DNA from: Cyclaneusma minus
Lineage: Eukaryota > Ascomycota > Leotiomycetes > Marthamycetales > Marthamycetaceae
Reading direction: 5' to 3'
Assembly (NCBI GenBank): GCA_037179335.1
Contig: JAKZHN010000013.1
Coordinates: 992,001 to 1,056,000 of the forward strand
Length of the DNA: 64,000 nt
Shown here: one piece after another, positions 10,766-21,288 of the stretch
Layout: every line of letters begins with the position of its first letter
Position numbering within the stretch: the stretch's first letter is position 1
Notes under the pieces: generated by a model
Databases searched by the model: none
The model's input: the letters and a program-made list of their open reading frames with translations, nothing else
Told to the model about the DNA's origin: nothing
Position numbers and translations under genes: made by a program

Positions 10766-11441
10766 CTGTAGGGCCGCCGCCAACGATTGCAACATGGAGT
10801 AATGCAGCAGCTTGCTCGTCTGTTACCCCTGGGAGGTTTGCCTTTTCAAGTTGGTCGAAGAGACGTTTTCGTAGAGCCATGGCATCGGAAACATGCTTCA
10901 TAAATATGGCGTTTTCGGCAACGCCAGGAGTGTTAAATGTGTTTGTTTGACCTTTGAAGCTCGTCAGCCAAGTGTCACGGGAATTCAGAGCTTTACCTAA
11001 GGTATGTGATAGTTTGAATTGCGGGGGGCTTTTGAGGAAAATCTACTTACATCCAGGACAAATAATCAACTTGTCATATGGGACATTGAAGCTCTGGCTC
11101 TTCAACTCGGGATCTTCGTCAAAGGCTGGCTCGCAAAGCACCTGTTTGTTCTCGAAATCCACGCCTAAAGCATTTGCTTTGATAAAGTTGCAATCGTGGC
11201 CTTTAGCTCTTATGGATCCTTCTGAGCAACTGAATGGGAAGAGCCCGCATGCTGCTGATGCGAGGAGAGGTGTGTAGGCACTTGTTCGACGGGGAGAAAT
11301 GATGGTGACGGCGTAGAGCTTGGTGTTGATGTTTTCGGCGATATATAGTCCGGCCCAGCCAGAACCGATGACCATCAGTCGCTGACGGTCGTCTGGCTTC
11401 GTTTTTGCGTCTAGTAATTGCTGGCGGTCGTCTGGTTTCAT
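10766..11441 (-). pseudogene. Truncated alternative (type II) NADH dehydrogenase
   Basis: The N-terminal part of an external or alternative NADH:ubiquinone oxidoreductase of the mitochondrial inner membrane. Exon 1 (11441-11051) has the FAD-binding start MVIGSGWAGLYIAENI. A 99-nt intron joins it to exon 2 (10951-10766), restoring LIICPGC|QTNTFNTPGV. The gene reaches the second dinucleotide-binding motif VAIVGGGPTG and then stops making sense: an in-frame TAG follows unless a weak GTTAGC donor is used. No recognisable rest of the protein lies between there and the LTR element at 10543. Family members need another 250-300 residues, including the NADH fold and quinone site. The N-terminus has a KPDDRQ duplication and no clear mitochondrial presequence. 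I read it as a broken copy. Confidence 0.75.
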
Positions 11442-13078
11442 CTTGGGAACTTGAATGTATCAATGGGGATATCGTAAGGCGCACTTAGTGATTTCAAGAC
11501 GGAGTATTGAAATACTGTTCTTGGAGGAGATGGGACGAACTGACGGACTGATGAAGATAGCGAACAACAATAAGAACTTCTAGTTGAAGTCACCTACCTT
11601 TAAGAACGGAGCTACGGAAGCCTGGAAGATAATCCCACTAGGGACCTGACTATTGAGTAGTACCTAGGACCATGACGGCATCGCGATATTGATTATTGAC
11701 TCGTTGAGGCCAAAAAGTTTCAGTCGCAGACCCGCCAATGAGGTCAACAACCATGGGAAAACTCGGGATCAGCCCTCGAGAACCGACAGTGCCAGATTTT
11801 GACAGGAAGTTTAGTTGTCGGATGCATCGGGTAGCTCGGATTGGCTTTGTCAATGATGTTGCGGCTCTGCTGGCAGTGCTGGGGATGGGGATCATTATGA
11901 TGGATGATGATGTTTTGGGAAAGATTTGCTGCGGATAGTCGAGGTCTGGACGAATTTGGGTATCGACAAAGGACGTCACGTGTAAGCTGTGACATGACAA
12001 TTGACACTGGTTTTGACAACGTTCATTCCGCCCTTCTATGTTTCGACCATGCCAACTTCAAGAACCTCGTACAGGTGTATATATGTAGACCTGGATCGAT
12101 AAGTTCTCAGCTCGAAATCAGAAGTCCAACAAACACACACCAGTGAGGCAATTCTGTATATGGCGTGATTGCGATATCATGATTCCTGCTCCACGACGTC
12201 ATAATGTCACAGTCCGGAGGTTTGGCAGGTTGCTGGCTCCAGTTAAAACAGGCGGGTTCCGAGAATGATACTGCAATCTCCTGACACCGTGGAGCATCTC
12301 CCAGGCCTGGTTGCTCGTTGAAATCTGTTTTGTAAATACAAGTCATTAACCAACCGTGGAGTCTCAGCTAAGTTGGCCGACTGGAGATATTTTGCATGGT
12401 CAGAAGTAGTTTTAGCAATTGGGAACAACTTCAGAACCTATCCAATTGAGAACAAGTGAAGGATGGTGTCGGCGGAGGTATTTGGCGGTGTCCATGGGAA
12501 TGACTACCCGGCTTCCGACGGGAATATCGATATGCGGTGCCAAGCAGCCAACACATGCATTTGCGAGCGGGCGAGGCACTGCAACCGTTGAAATCGAGGC
12601 CTTGATGCACTCCAGTGACTGAAAGAGTAGGATTCTTTTCCTCCGTCCATGTTCTTCATCCCGCGAATACAATATATCGGCAAAAATATATAATTTGTTT
12701 TAAAATCTCGTTTCCCAATAATTATCTCGCACACTTCCTAGGTTTGTGTTTTGTACAAAGATTTTTGAATATCTAGATTTCTCTCAAGTCTTAATTACCT
12801 TGTTTAGTAGCCAGATCTGATTTGCTAGGAGCTTCGTGTCCGTGCGCCCACGGTTACACTTACCCCACGTTGATCTGGACCCATCGTACTCCACCGATCA
12901 TCAAGCTGTCAAGCTACAACCCCTGTAGCTCTCTCTACACCCAAAGCCGCCGTTCCGTGCTGCTTCTCACCTACATACCCCGCATCCAAGCTTCGATTCC
13001 CTAGTCGCATTATTTAAGCTCGAGAGCTCGACTTCGATTCAATTTCACCAATTCCTTAATCGACAGTAGTCAGTAATC
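11442..13078. other. Gene-poor region before glycogen phosphorylase
   Basis: About 1.6 kb without a gene I can support. Open frames on the minus strand at 11650-12000 and 12412-12672 lack recognisable domains or splice context. The last 250 bases are the pyrimidine-rich promoter and 5' UTR of the phosphorylase gene, with one CCCCT stress-element core near 12920. Confidence 0.5.
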
Positions 13079-16000
13079 ATGGCATCCACTACTGCTAGGC
13101 CCGGCCTCAGAGAGAGACGCCCATCTTCTGGCGCTCCTATCGCGGAGCTCATGAGTCCAGTTGGTCCCAGTGGAGTGAGTACTGTTTTTCCATCTGATAT
13201 CTTACATATACACGCAACGAGTGTGAAACTGCCTACCTGAACAATTTGAAGCTGCTCCTAACAAGTCGCTGCCATGGCTGTAAAACTACCTGGCGTGCCC
13301 TGAATCACGACAATGGCAGACAAAGCTGACACTCAACCTGCAGATGTCCAGGCCCAAACACAAGAGGACTTTCACTGGTTTCGGCGCAAACGAAATCAAG
13401 AATGTCGAGGCCTCCATCCCCGAGCCCCAACGCGAAGCCTGGAAGAAATTCCAGCCAAAGAACTTCAAGACCAAGGAGGAACTCGAGGCCGCCGTGGTCC
13501 GCCATGTCGAAACAACCCTTGCCCGAAGCATGTTCAACTGCGACGAATCAGCTGCATATGGCGCTGTTGCTCTTGCCTTCAGGGATCGCCTGATCACCGA
13601 ATGGAACCGTACCCAACAGACCCAAACTTTTGCTGACAGCAAGCGTGTCTACTACCTGAGCTTGGAGTTCTTGATGGGTAGAGCACTTGACAATGCCATG
13701 CTGAATGTTGGCATGAAGGATGTGGCCAAATGTAAGCATCGAGGGCAAACACAGGGGGGTTGAGTGTCTGATATTGGGCTAACATCTCGTAGCCGGTCTT
13801 GCTGAACTGGGATTCCGCATCGAGGATATCATTACTCAAGAACATGATGCAGCTCTTGGAAACGGAGGTCTTGGACGTCTAGCCGCATGCTTCCTCGACA
13901 GTCTTGCTTCTCTCAATTACCCTGCTTGGGGCTACGGCTTGAGATACAAATACGGTATTTTCAAGCAGGAGATCGTGGATGGATACCAGGTAGAAGTACC
14001 TGACTATTGGCTCGACTTCAACCCCTGGGAGTTCCCCAGACACGATATCACCGTCGACGTAAGTCTGCAGATCTCCCTGCCACCTCCGTCTGCCAATATC
14101 CCGCTTTTGCTAAAATATGAACTCAGATCCAATTCTATGGAAACGTACGACGATACCAAGATGACAAGGGCAAGCAGAACGTTGTTTGGGAGGGAGGTGA
14201 AATTGTCCAGGCCGTCGCCTTCGACGTTCCAATCCCCGGATTCGAGACCTCAACTACCAACAACCTTCGCTTGTGGTCCAGTAAGGCTGCCAGCGGAGAG
14301 TTCGATTTCCAGAAATTCAACAGCGGCGACTACGAAAGCGCCGTGGCTGACCAGCAACGCGCCGAGACCATCTCTGCCGTTCTCTATCCCAATGACAACC
14401 TCGATCGCGGTAAAGAGCTTCGTCTGAAACAGCAGTACTTCTGGGTTGCTGCCTCGCTGTACGACATTGTTCGTCGGTTCAAGAAGTCCAAGCGTGCTTG
14501 GAGAGAGTTCCCGGATCAGGTTGCCATTCAGCTCAATGACACTCACCCAACGCTTGCGATTGTCGAGCTGCAGCGAATCCTCATTGACCTCGAGGGACTC
14601 GAATGGAATGAGGCTTGGGAAATTGTGACCAAGACCTTCGGTTACACCAACCATACAGTCTTGCCCGAGGCGCTCGAGAAGTGGTCCGTTCCGGTGTTCC
14701 AGAATCTCCTCCCCAGACATCTCCAGATCATCTATGACATTAACTTGTTTTTCTTGCAAATGGTGGAGCGCAAGTTCCCCAAGGAACGTGAACTCCTAGC
14801 TCGAGTCTCGATAATTGAGGAGGGACAGCCCAAGATGATTAGGATGGCATATCTCGCCATCATTGGATCGCACAAGGTCAATGGTGTGGCTGAGCTACAC
14901 TCTGACCTTATCAAGACTACCATCTTCAAGGACTTTGTGAGAATCTTCGGAGTTGATCACTTTGGAAATGTCACCAATGGTATTACCCCTCGACGATGGC
15001 TCCACCAGGCCAACCCACGTTTGTCTGAATTGATCGCATCGAAGACTGGAGGCTACGGCTTTCTGAAGGACTTGACCCTGCTGAACAAGCTTGAGGCTTT
15101 TGCTGATGACAAGGAATTCAAGAAGGAGTGGCAGGAGATCAAGTACGCGAACAAGGTGCGACTGGCAAAGCACATCAAAGAGTCGACCGGCGTTACCGTC
15201 AACCCTGCTGCGCTGTTTGATATTCAGGTCAAACGTATCCATGAGTACAAGCGTCAACAGCTCAACATCTTTGGTGTCATTCATCGATACCTCACCATCA
15301 AGGCCATGAGTGCCGATGAGCGAAAGAAACTGGCTCCCAGAGTCTCCATCTTTGGCGGCAAGGCAGCTCCAGGTTACTGGATGGCGAAGACCATCATTCA
15401 TCTCGTCAACAAGGTCGGCTCTGTGGTGAACAACGACAAGGACGTTGGAGATCTCCTGAAGGTCATCTTCTTGGAGGACTACAATGTCAGCAAGGCGGAA
15501 ATTATCACCCCTGCTAGTGATGTGTCCGAACATATCTCAACGGCCGGCACGGAAGCCAGTGGTACATCAAACATGAAGTTCGTGCTCAACGGTGGATTGA
15601 TCATTGGAACTTGCGATGGTGCAAACGTGAGTAGCAATATTAAGATATCAATCCTCACCACCCAATGCTAACAATTTCCCTAGATCGAAATCACGCGCGA
15701 AATCGGCGAGAACAACATCTTCCTCTTCGGCAACCTCGCCGAAGACGTCGAGGAGCTCCGCCACTCGCACTGGTACAAAGAGCACACGATGGACGAAGAC
15801 CTTGTCAAAGTCTTCGAAGCCATCAAAGGCGGTATGTTCGGCGACGCCGGAGCCTTCAGTGCGCTCGTTGCAGCCATCGAGGAGCACGGTGACTATTACC
15901 TGGTGTCCGACGACTTCCATAGCTACATCGAGACGCAAAAGCTGGTGGATGAGGCGTACAAGGACCAGGATGAGTGGACGCACAAGACCATCACGGCGGT

Positions 16001-16121
16001 TTCTAGAATGGGGTTCTTTAGTAGTGATCGTTGTATTAACGAATATGCTGAGGGGATTTGGAATGTGGAGCCGTTGGTTCCGAACGAGACTGAGGATGGG
16101 ACGCAGAAGGGTGAGCTGTAG
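13079..16121 (+). CDS. GPH1: Glycogen phosphorylase
   Basis: An alpha-glucan phosphorylase (GT35, PLP-dependent) that releases glucose-1-phosphate from storage glycogen in the cytosol. Exons 13079-13174, 13344-13731, 13793-14058, 14127-15626 and 15684-16121 give 895 residues, the usual fungal length. The N-terminal extension holds RRPSS, a protein kinase A-type site, and KHKRTFTGF. Fungal phosphorylases are activated by phosphorylation in this region; the exact site here is inferred. Visible family blocks include YYLSLEFLMGRALDNAMLN, ALGNGGLGRLAACFLDSLA, the ND(T)HP motif and the PLP site EASGTSNMKF with the Schiff-base lysine near residue 734. All catalytic blocks are intact. Exon 1 encodes only the regulatory N-terminus. 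Confidence 0.96.
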
Positions 16122-16758
16122 AGGGTGGGGAGTTGGAGGGTGGTACTGGGTAGTACTGGGTACTGAGAGAGGTGAAAAAGGGGCTACATTACACCTACAG
16201 AGACAGACAGACAGAGATGAGTTTTTACTCTAGATGATTATTTGGGGGTTTGACTGGGCGGTGTTTTTCATCAACTAGGATTGCTCCTAATGACATTATG
16301 ACTTGAAGCTTTTCTGCTTACTTGACTTTATGCTTCTTGCTCGGATGCGTCTTTGGAAATTCATAAGTGTTTACAGCTTCAGGAACTTGGTTTAGACTCT
16401 TTAGAGTTGGCTTCCAAGTTCCAGATGCTGGATTTTAGGCCTTGAAAACTTGAGTCTTGACTAGCTAACTACCTAGGCTGATCTCAGGTGATCATCAACC
16501 GCATTTACATCTGTTCTGCGACAGGATAATGTGGAAAGTTGAACAGCTTAGCTTGAATCAGCGGAGCAAACTTATTGAATCAGGTCATCATCTCGGGAGC
16601 TAACTGATGTGACATGATCTAGTTTCCTGCTCACTTGTTGTAAAAAGTTACTAGTGGCAAACACTGACCCTGATATTTGATCACTCGTCCTGTGAATGGC
16701 AGGATTATTTCTGACTTGGTCATCTGCTCAACTTCACATTGCTGAACTTTGGATCTGC

Positions 16759-16888
16759 TGAAACTCGCACCTGCCCAACTTCATTCACTTGATGAAGTTC
16801 ACACTGGCTGAAGTTCGCACTTGGTGACCTTCACACTTGGTGATTCTCACATTTGATGAACTCCGCAACTACTTCACTTCGCACCTGC
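16759..16888 (+). repeat. Degenerate 16-bp minisatellite, about eight units
   Basis: Units of 16 bases start at 16759 and 16775, then after a 2-base slip at 16793, 16809, 16825, 16841, 16857 and 16873. The common form is TGAAnTTCrCACTTGG. The last six units are in exact register. Confidence 0.75.
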
Positions 16889-17080
16889 TAACAAAAGTAT
16901 CACCAAACCCAGACAAGAAGTTCATGTGCTCACCAAAGAACAAGCGTAAGATATCATCCACATCCAACACTGTGCGAATGTGAACAGATTTGAAATACCT
17001 GCCTCAACCGCGTGAATCGTCCTATAAGCAAGGCGGTCTCAGCTGCCACCCGGCACACCCCTAAGCCCTCTCCCTTCTTC

Positions 17081-17088
17081 TATAAAAG
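17081..17088 (+). promoter_or_regulatory. TATA box upstream of the decayed gene
   Basis: TATAAAAG lies about 210 bases before the first plausible ATG (17292) of the degenerate gene. The old promoter seems better preserved than the coding sequence. Confidence 0.4.
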
Positions 17089-18854
17089 AACCCACATTAT
17101 CCTTGTATACCAGACCTCTTCGAATCCCCCAGATATAGAAAGAGACTCTTATATCATAGAGTGATATATAGAGTCCATCTCGTAACTCAGATTCCATGTC
17201 CGGTCGTGCAGACTAAAGCCGTCCCCTTTCTTTATCATTGACCCATTCCACCCTCCGGAGATCAGCAGAATAACATCCACCCGGAAGTCACGATGCCTCA
17301 GGTTGTCGGCAAGGGCAAGAACAACAACAGTCTAAGACAAGAATGACATCAGCGGTGCTTGTAATAGTGGTGCCCCCGGCCCATGGCGCACGGACCACCC
17401 GACCTACATTATGAGCTCCGAGAGCTCCTCCCGACCTTCTCTCCTTAAGGATGACTATCCCCTCGACAAACCGCCTGCGAAGGAAAGGAAGCTGAAGGAA
17501 ACGCCGGGACAACGACGGCAGCGCCTGACCGTCGAGAAGACAAGGATGGACCTACGAAACGAGCCCGACAAGAGATGGAGACTACCTCGTCCCTTGGGCG
17601 CCCGAGACACTGGTGCGCCTAAGCAAGATGTGAAAGTTTGCAAATCTCGTCCAGTACATTTCATGTTACAACTTGGGCAAAGCTGTGAAAATCGACGAGA
17701 ACATCGACGTTGAGGTACGCTTCATCTCTAATCCCCCTTTCCTCCTTGCTTGAGTGATCTCGCCACTAACAAGTTCTAGGCCACGTCTTTCCGCGATCGA
17801 GACGACCCAACTTTCGCAACCGAATTCTCAAATCAACCCTGGCAACGGCTCAAACTACTCATTCATTGTGTACGTCAATGCTCATGTCTTTCACCCCACT
17901 TCTACCTCTGGGTTTGTGAGCTAGGACACTTTACTATTTGAACGCTCGCTTTCTTTTTTTGTCCCTTTATGAGTGCTCTGATGGATGCTAATCGGTTTAC
18001 CCCACAGAGTCGCTGCAATGGCCGACCAGAACCGCCCTGGCCAACCCGATGGCCATCCACCCGAGAATAATGACCTTTTCGATCGAGTTACGGCAGTTTA
18101 TCCTTTCCTCAGCGAAACTCTGAGTGTCGACCTCGTACACCCGTTCAGCAGTGTGGCCGCTGGAGCCAACATCGCTCTGCTCGATATGGATATTGCACTG
18201 GGAGCTGAGGAATGCGCAATGAGTTTCCTGGCCACATCCAAATCCGACGACGCGGGTCGAGCTACGGCCTTTTAACGACTGGTCTTTGTACCTTTGCAAA
18301 GAGATCATCGTTCAGGGCTCTGACATTTCTTACAAGAACGCTATGCGTATTGCAAATTGCCGAATCGCCCGTGTTCTTATCGATGGACTCAAATTGCCCA
18401 ATTACGAGAATCTGGTATTCGAGCATGCCTTGGATACCGAGATTCGAATCTTTGCCGCATTTATTTCGAAGGACATCGGCGGCGCAAAGCAATTCTTGAA
18501 AGAATCGTATATGGACGATTTTTCGACATTTGAAAACAATGTGATGTTAACGTCTTTCTGCAACGTGACGTTCACTAATCTCATGATTCGGTATCAAGCT
18601 GTAATGGACAGCATCGTTTAGCACAACGATTATTTGGGCGCCGTCGGTGCCCAATTCCGTACTAAAAAGGTCGAGTCCGAAATGCAAGAAGGCGTCCAAT
18701 TCTTTATGCGCAAGGTGTTTGAAATCGGTATGTCAAGTCTTTCTCTATCCTCCTCGCCCTCTCTTTGCTCACTTCTAACATTTGCAAAGCCCACGTTCAT
18801 ATTCCAAATTTCCTGCTCAAGGAATTTTACGGAAATCTGCTCGAGCCTGCATGC

Positions 18855-18941
18855 ATTAATCGAGGGTCTGAAAACCGCCTTTCCTCCCACGCCGTTTCCT
18901 GAGAAGGGGTAGGAAAGGCGGTTTTCAAACCCTCGATTAAT
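18855..18941. mobile_element. 81-bp hairpin insertion (foldback MITE-like) with ATTAAT duplication
   Basis: A 75-bp core (18861-18935) has 25-bp terminal inverted repeats (18861-18885 and 18911-18935) that differ at one base, around a 25-base loop. It is flanked on both sides by ATTAAT (18855-18860 and 18936-18941). Removing the core plus one ATTAAT rejoins ...PAC-INAIKSAYN... in one open frame, so it inserted into coding sequence. The insert is a multiple of three but brings in an in-frame TGA. Because ATTAAT is itself a palindrome, the true duplication could be shorter (TTAA or TA), which leaves the transposase family open. Confidence 0.8.
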
Positions 18942-19888
18942 GCTATCAAGTCGGCATACAACACCTTGTGTCCGTCGAAAATGAAATTCAATCAATGGTG
19001 CCAGACCTATCCGTATAAGCGCATTCTCGCCCATATTTTTCAAACTGTAAACAAATATATTTGGTCAAACAAATATCCACAATGGACCCTTATCTGGATG
19101 CGGTCGCTTGCCGAAAGCGGCAAACCAATTGGTAAATTCTGATCACTTTTCTCTAGATACCCGCTGACATATAGGCATAGCCCCATACAATACCCAATCC
19201 GACCTTGCCGAGGGCCTTGGTTCGAAAACAGCACACCTGGCCAAAGACAAGCCCATGGCCAAGGCTCGGGCGAAAGATCAGAATATCGGACTGTGGACGC
19301 CGAAAGATGGGAACGGTGATCCAAATCATCCGGAAAGCTGGCTTTTTTATAAGTGCGCGGAATACCCCAAAATTGACAAATACAACCCTATTAACCCCAC
19401 GGGTCAAAACGGCGTACCGGTATTTATTATCCTTTCTCCGACCGCTGCGGTACACATTCTCACTGCGGGAATTTCGACCAGTAATCGATACTGTGCATGG
19501 TTTGGTAACATGGATAGGGATGAAAATCCTTTGGTTGAATCTTTTCCGCGCGGCCGCGCGGCAAGAAATAACGAGGGACAAATTTGGTATTGGCATCATC
19601 CAAAAAAGGCAGGCTATATATGCTCTTTTCGTGGCAAGAATGGCAACCCTTCCAATGGCACTGCAAGCCTAGCAATTGTCAACAATCAACAGGGTATTGG
19701 CAGAAAAGGCGACGAGAATGACTCCGAATCTGGTGCGCCGTCGGTAGCTGCTACAATAGAGACGCCCACCAAGACGCCCAGCAAGGGCGATGATCTGTCG
19801 CCTGCTACGCCGTCCAAGCGGGGCACCCCTGGGGATTTCTGGACGCAGCAAGCCGCCATTGAAGAAGCGCAAACAGGAACAAATTGTT

Positions 19889-19966
19889 ACCCCCAGCGCC
19901 AATGATCCAACGCCCATTTCCTTCGGCACCCCCAGCGCCAATGATCCAAAGGCCATTTCCTTCGGC
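19889..19966 (+). repeat. 39-bp tandem duplication
   Basis: Two adjacent 39-base units (19889-19927 and 19928-19966) that differ at a few bases in the middle. In the decayed gene's frame they encode TPSANDPTPISFG and TPSANDPKAISFG. Confidence 0.88.
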
Positions 19967-20590
19967 ATATCTATATTATTGAAGGTCACTTTGCTTAAAA
20001 AAAAGCTAGCGAATATCACGACACAGTTTAACACATTGCGCAATCATACGTCGGGCGTTGCCGAAATACATGCAATAGTGCACAAGGGCGAAGCTGAGTA
20101 CGATATTATAGCGCAAGCTGCGAAGCAACTGGCCAGCCGTATCGAAAGTGCCATCTCGGTTGACAATAACGGTCCAACCGATACATTTGGCGAACTCCTC
20201 CGGCTTTTTAATCAGAAATTTCCCAGCCTTCAAGAATCTGGACCCTTAGGATCAAAGATTGATTTGGCCGCAATCCGGAAAATCATCGAGTCTTCGACTG
20301 GCGAAGTGCCCCAGGCCGTCATTAACGGTTTTACAAATGCCACAATGGGTATACCCGGAGCTGCAATCGACAATGCTTTAGCACATTCTACTCCTTCGGG
20401 TATGGGTGGCATTTCGGGTGTGGGCGTTTTGAGTTCTCCTCACGCAGGCATTACGAATGCTACAGCCGTCGACAATTCTCCAAGCTTCGCCGGTACCCGA
20501 GAAGGCGCTGCCACGGGCAGTCATACTGCAGCTCCCGCCTTCGGTGGACAGCAAACCAAGAGCGGGAGAGACTGCGAGAGAAAAGGATAA

Positions 20591-21288
20591 AAACCCGAGA
20601 ACAACGAGGGTCCCCGCCATCCATACAATGATGCAAGAGAAGTGCCAGTCCGCTCTGCGAATTCAAGCAAATTCGAGAATCGAGATGGAGGCGTGAAGGT
20701 GGAATTCAAGTGGTCATGTAGAATAGCACAATTGTATTCCGAACTCAACATTCCTGATAACAACCTATGCTAAGGTGAACATGACTTGCTACTTCCCAAA
20801 TGACGATAACCGCATGCAAACGTAGCGCGTGTCGTCTCATACATGTATTGTTCCTAACTTCCTTCAAATCATGAATCAAGTCGTCGTGTGAAGATCCCAG
20901 GCCAGGGCCGCTCAAAGAGCTCAGAAACCAAGATCAACACAACCCGGCTACAATGCGTTCACACTTTCTTGCTCCCTCTCTTGTATCGCAGAGCACGAAG
21001 GATGAAAACCAGAAAATCAAGGTCGACCATGCGTGCAAATTCGCCGAAATCCCGCAGGCAAGAACTCCCATCCCCTCAAAACCAAAACCAAAACCCCCAA
21101 AAAAAAACACTCGTTAGCCGAACCTTCCAACAATCCAGCAACAACTCCCATGCAAGAACAAGCAAAACACGAACTCGGCAACATCAGCACTAAGCAACAA
21201 CTCCCCTGGGAGAAAACCCCCTTCTCAGCAAGCACATAATCAAAACACACATCGGCAGCCCCCTCAAACCTCTGCCCTTCCTTCACTG
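20591..21288. other. Intergenic region
   Basis: This lies between the decayed gene and the 3' end of the next hypothetical gene. It has an A-rich stretch around 21100. No gene was seen. Confidence 0.6.

Larger units (their letters stand above)
16122..17291. other. Intergenic region with a 16-bp minisatellite
   Basis: This holds the 3' UTR of the phosphorylase gene with short GTACTGG and GACA runs (16140-16215), then about 600 bases of simple diverged sequence. It ends in a promoter-like stretch before the decayed gene, with TATAAAAG at 17081-17088. Confidence 0.6.
17292..20590 (+). pseudogene. Decayed multi-exon gene of unknown family, interrupted by a hairpin element
   Basis: I do not recognise the family. 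Coding-like pieces follow one another in order: MPQVVGKGKNN (17292), an Arg/Lys-rich segment (17340-17640), FRDRDDPTFATEFSNQPW (17790), MADQNRPGQPDG (18018), a conserved-looking helical segment (18286-18730), YNTLCPSKMKFNQWCQ (about 18955), a Trp/Tyr-rich segment (19255-19650), and a Ser/Pro/Gly-rich tail with a PLKKRK nuclear-signal-like motif. Introns such as 18729-18789 still have GT-AG ends. Damage comprises single-base shifts near 17333, 17630 (AAA), 18272 (TTTT) and 19850, a TAG at 18619-18621 where one change would give Gln, and the hairpin at 18855-18941. Together these rule out a working product unless several are sequencing errors. The intact product would have been roughly 850-900 residues. 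Confidence 0.65.

Noticed and set aside
11650..12000. Minus-strand frame of 116 codons
   Set aside because: No recognisable domain, no conserved-looking start and no neighbouring exon.
12412..12672. Minus-strand frame with IDIPVGSRVVIPMD, faintly like a piece of an enzyme
   Set aside because: Too short, no splice context, and the resemblance is too weak to name a family. It may be a relic.
18619..18621. In-frame TAG read as programmed recoding
   Set aside because: The same gene also carries several frameshifts and a transposon insertion, so decay explains it better.
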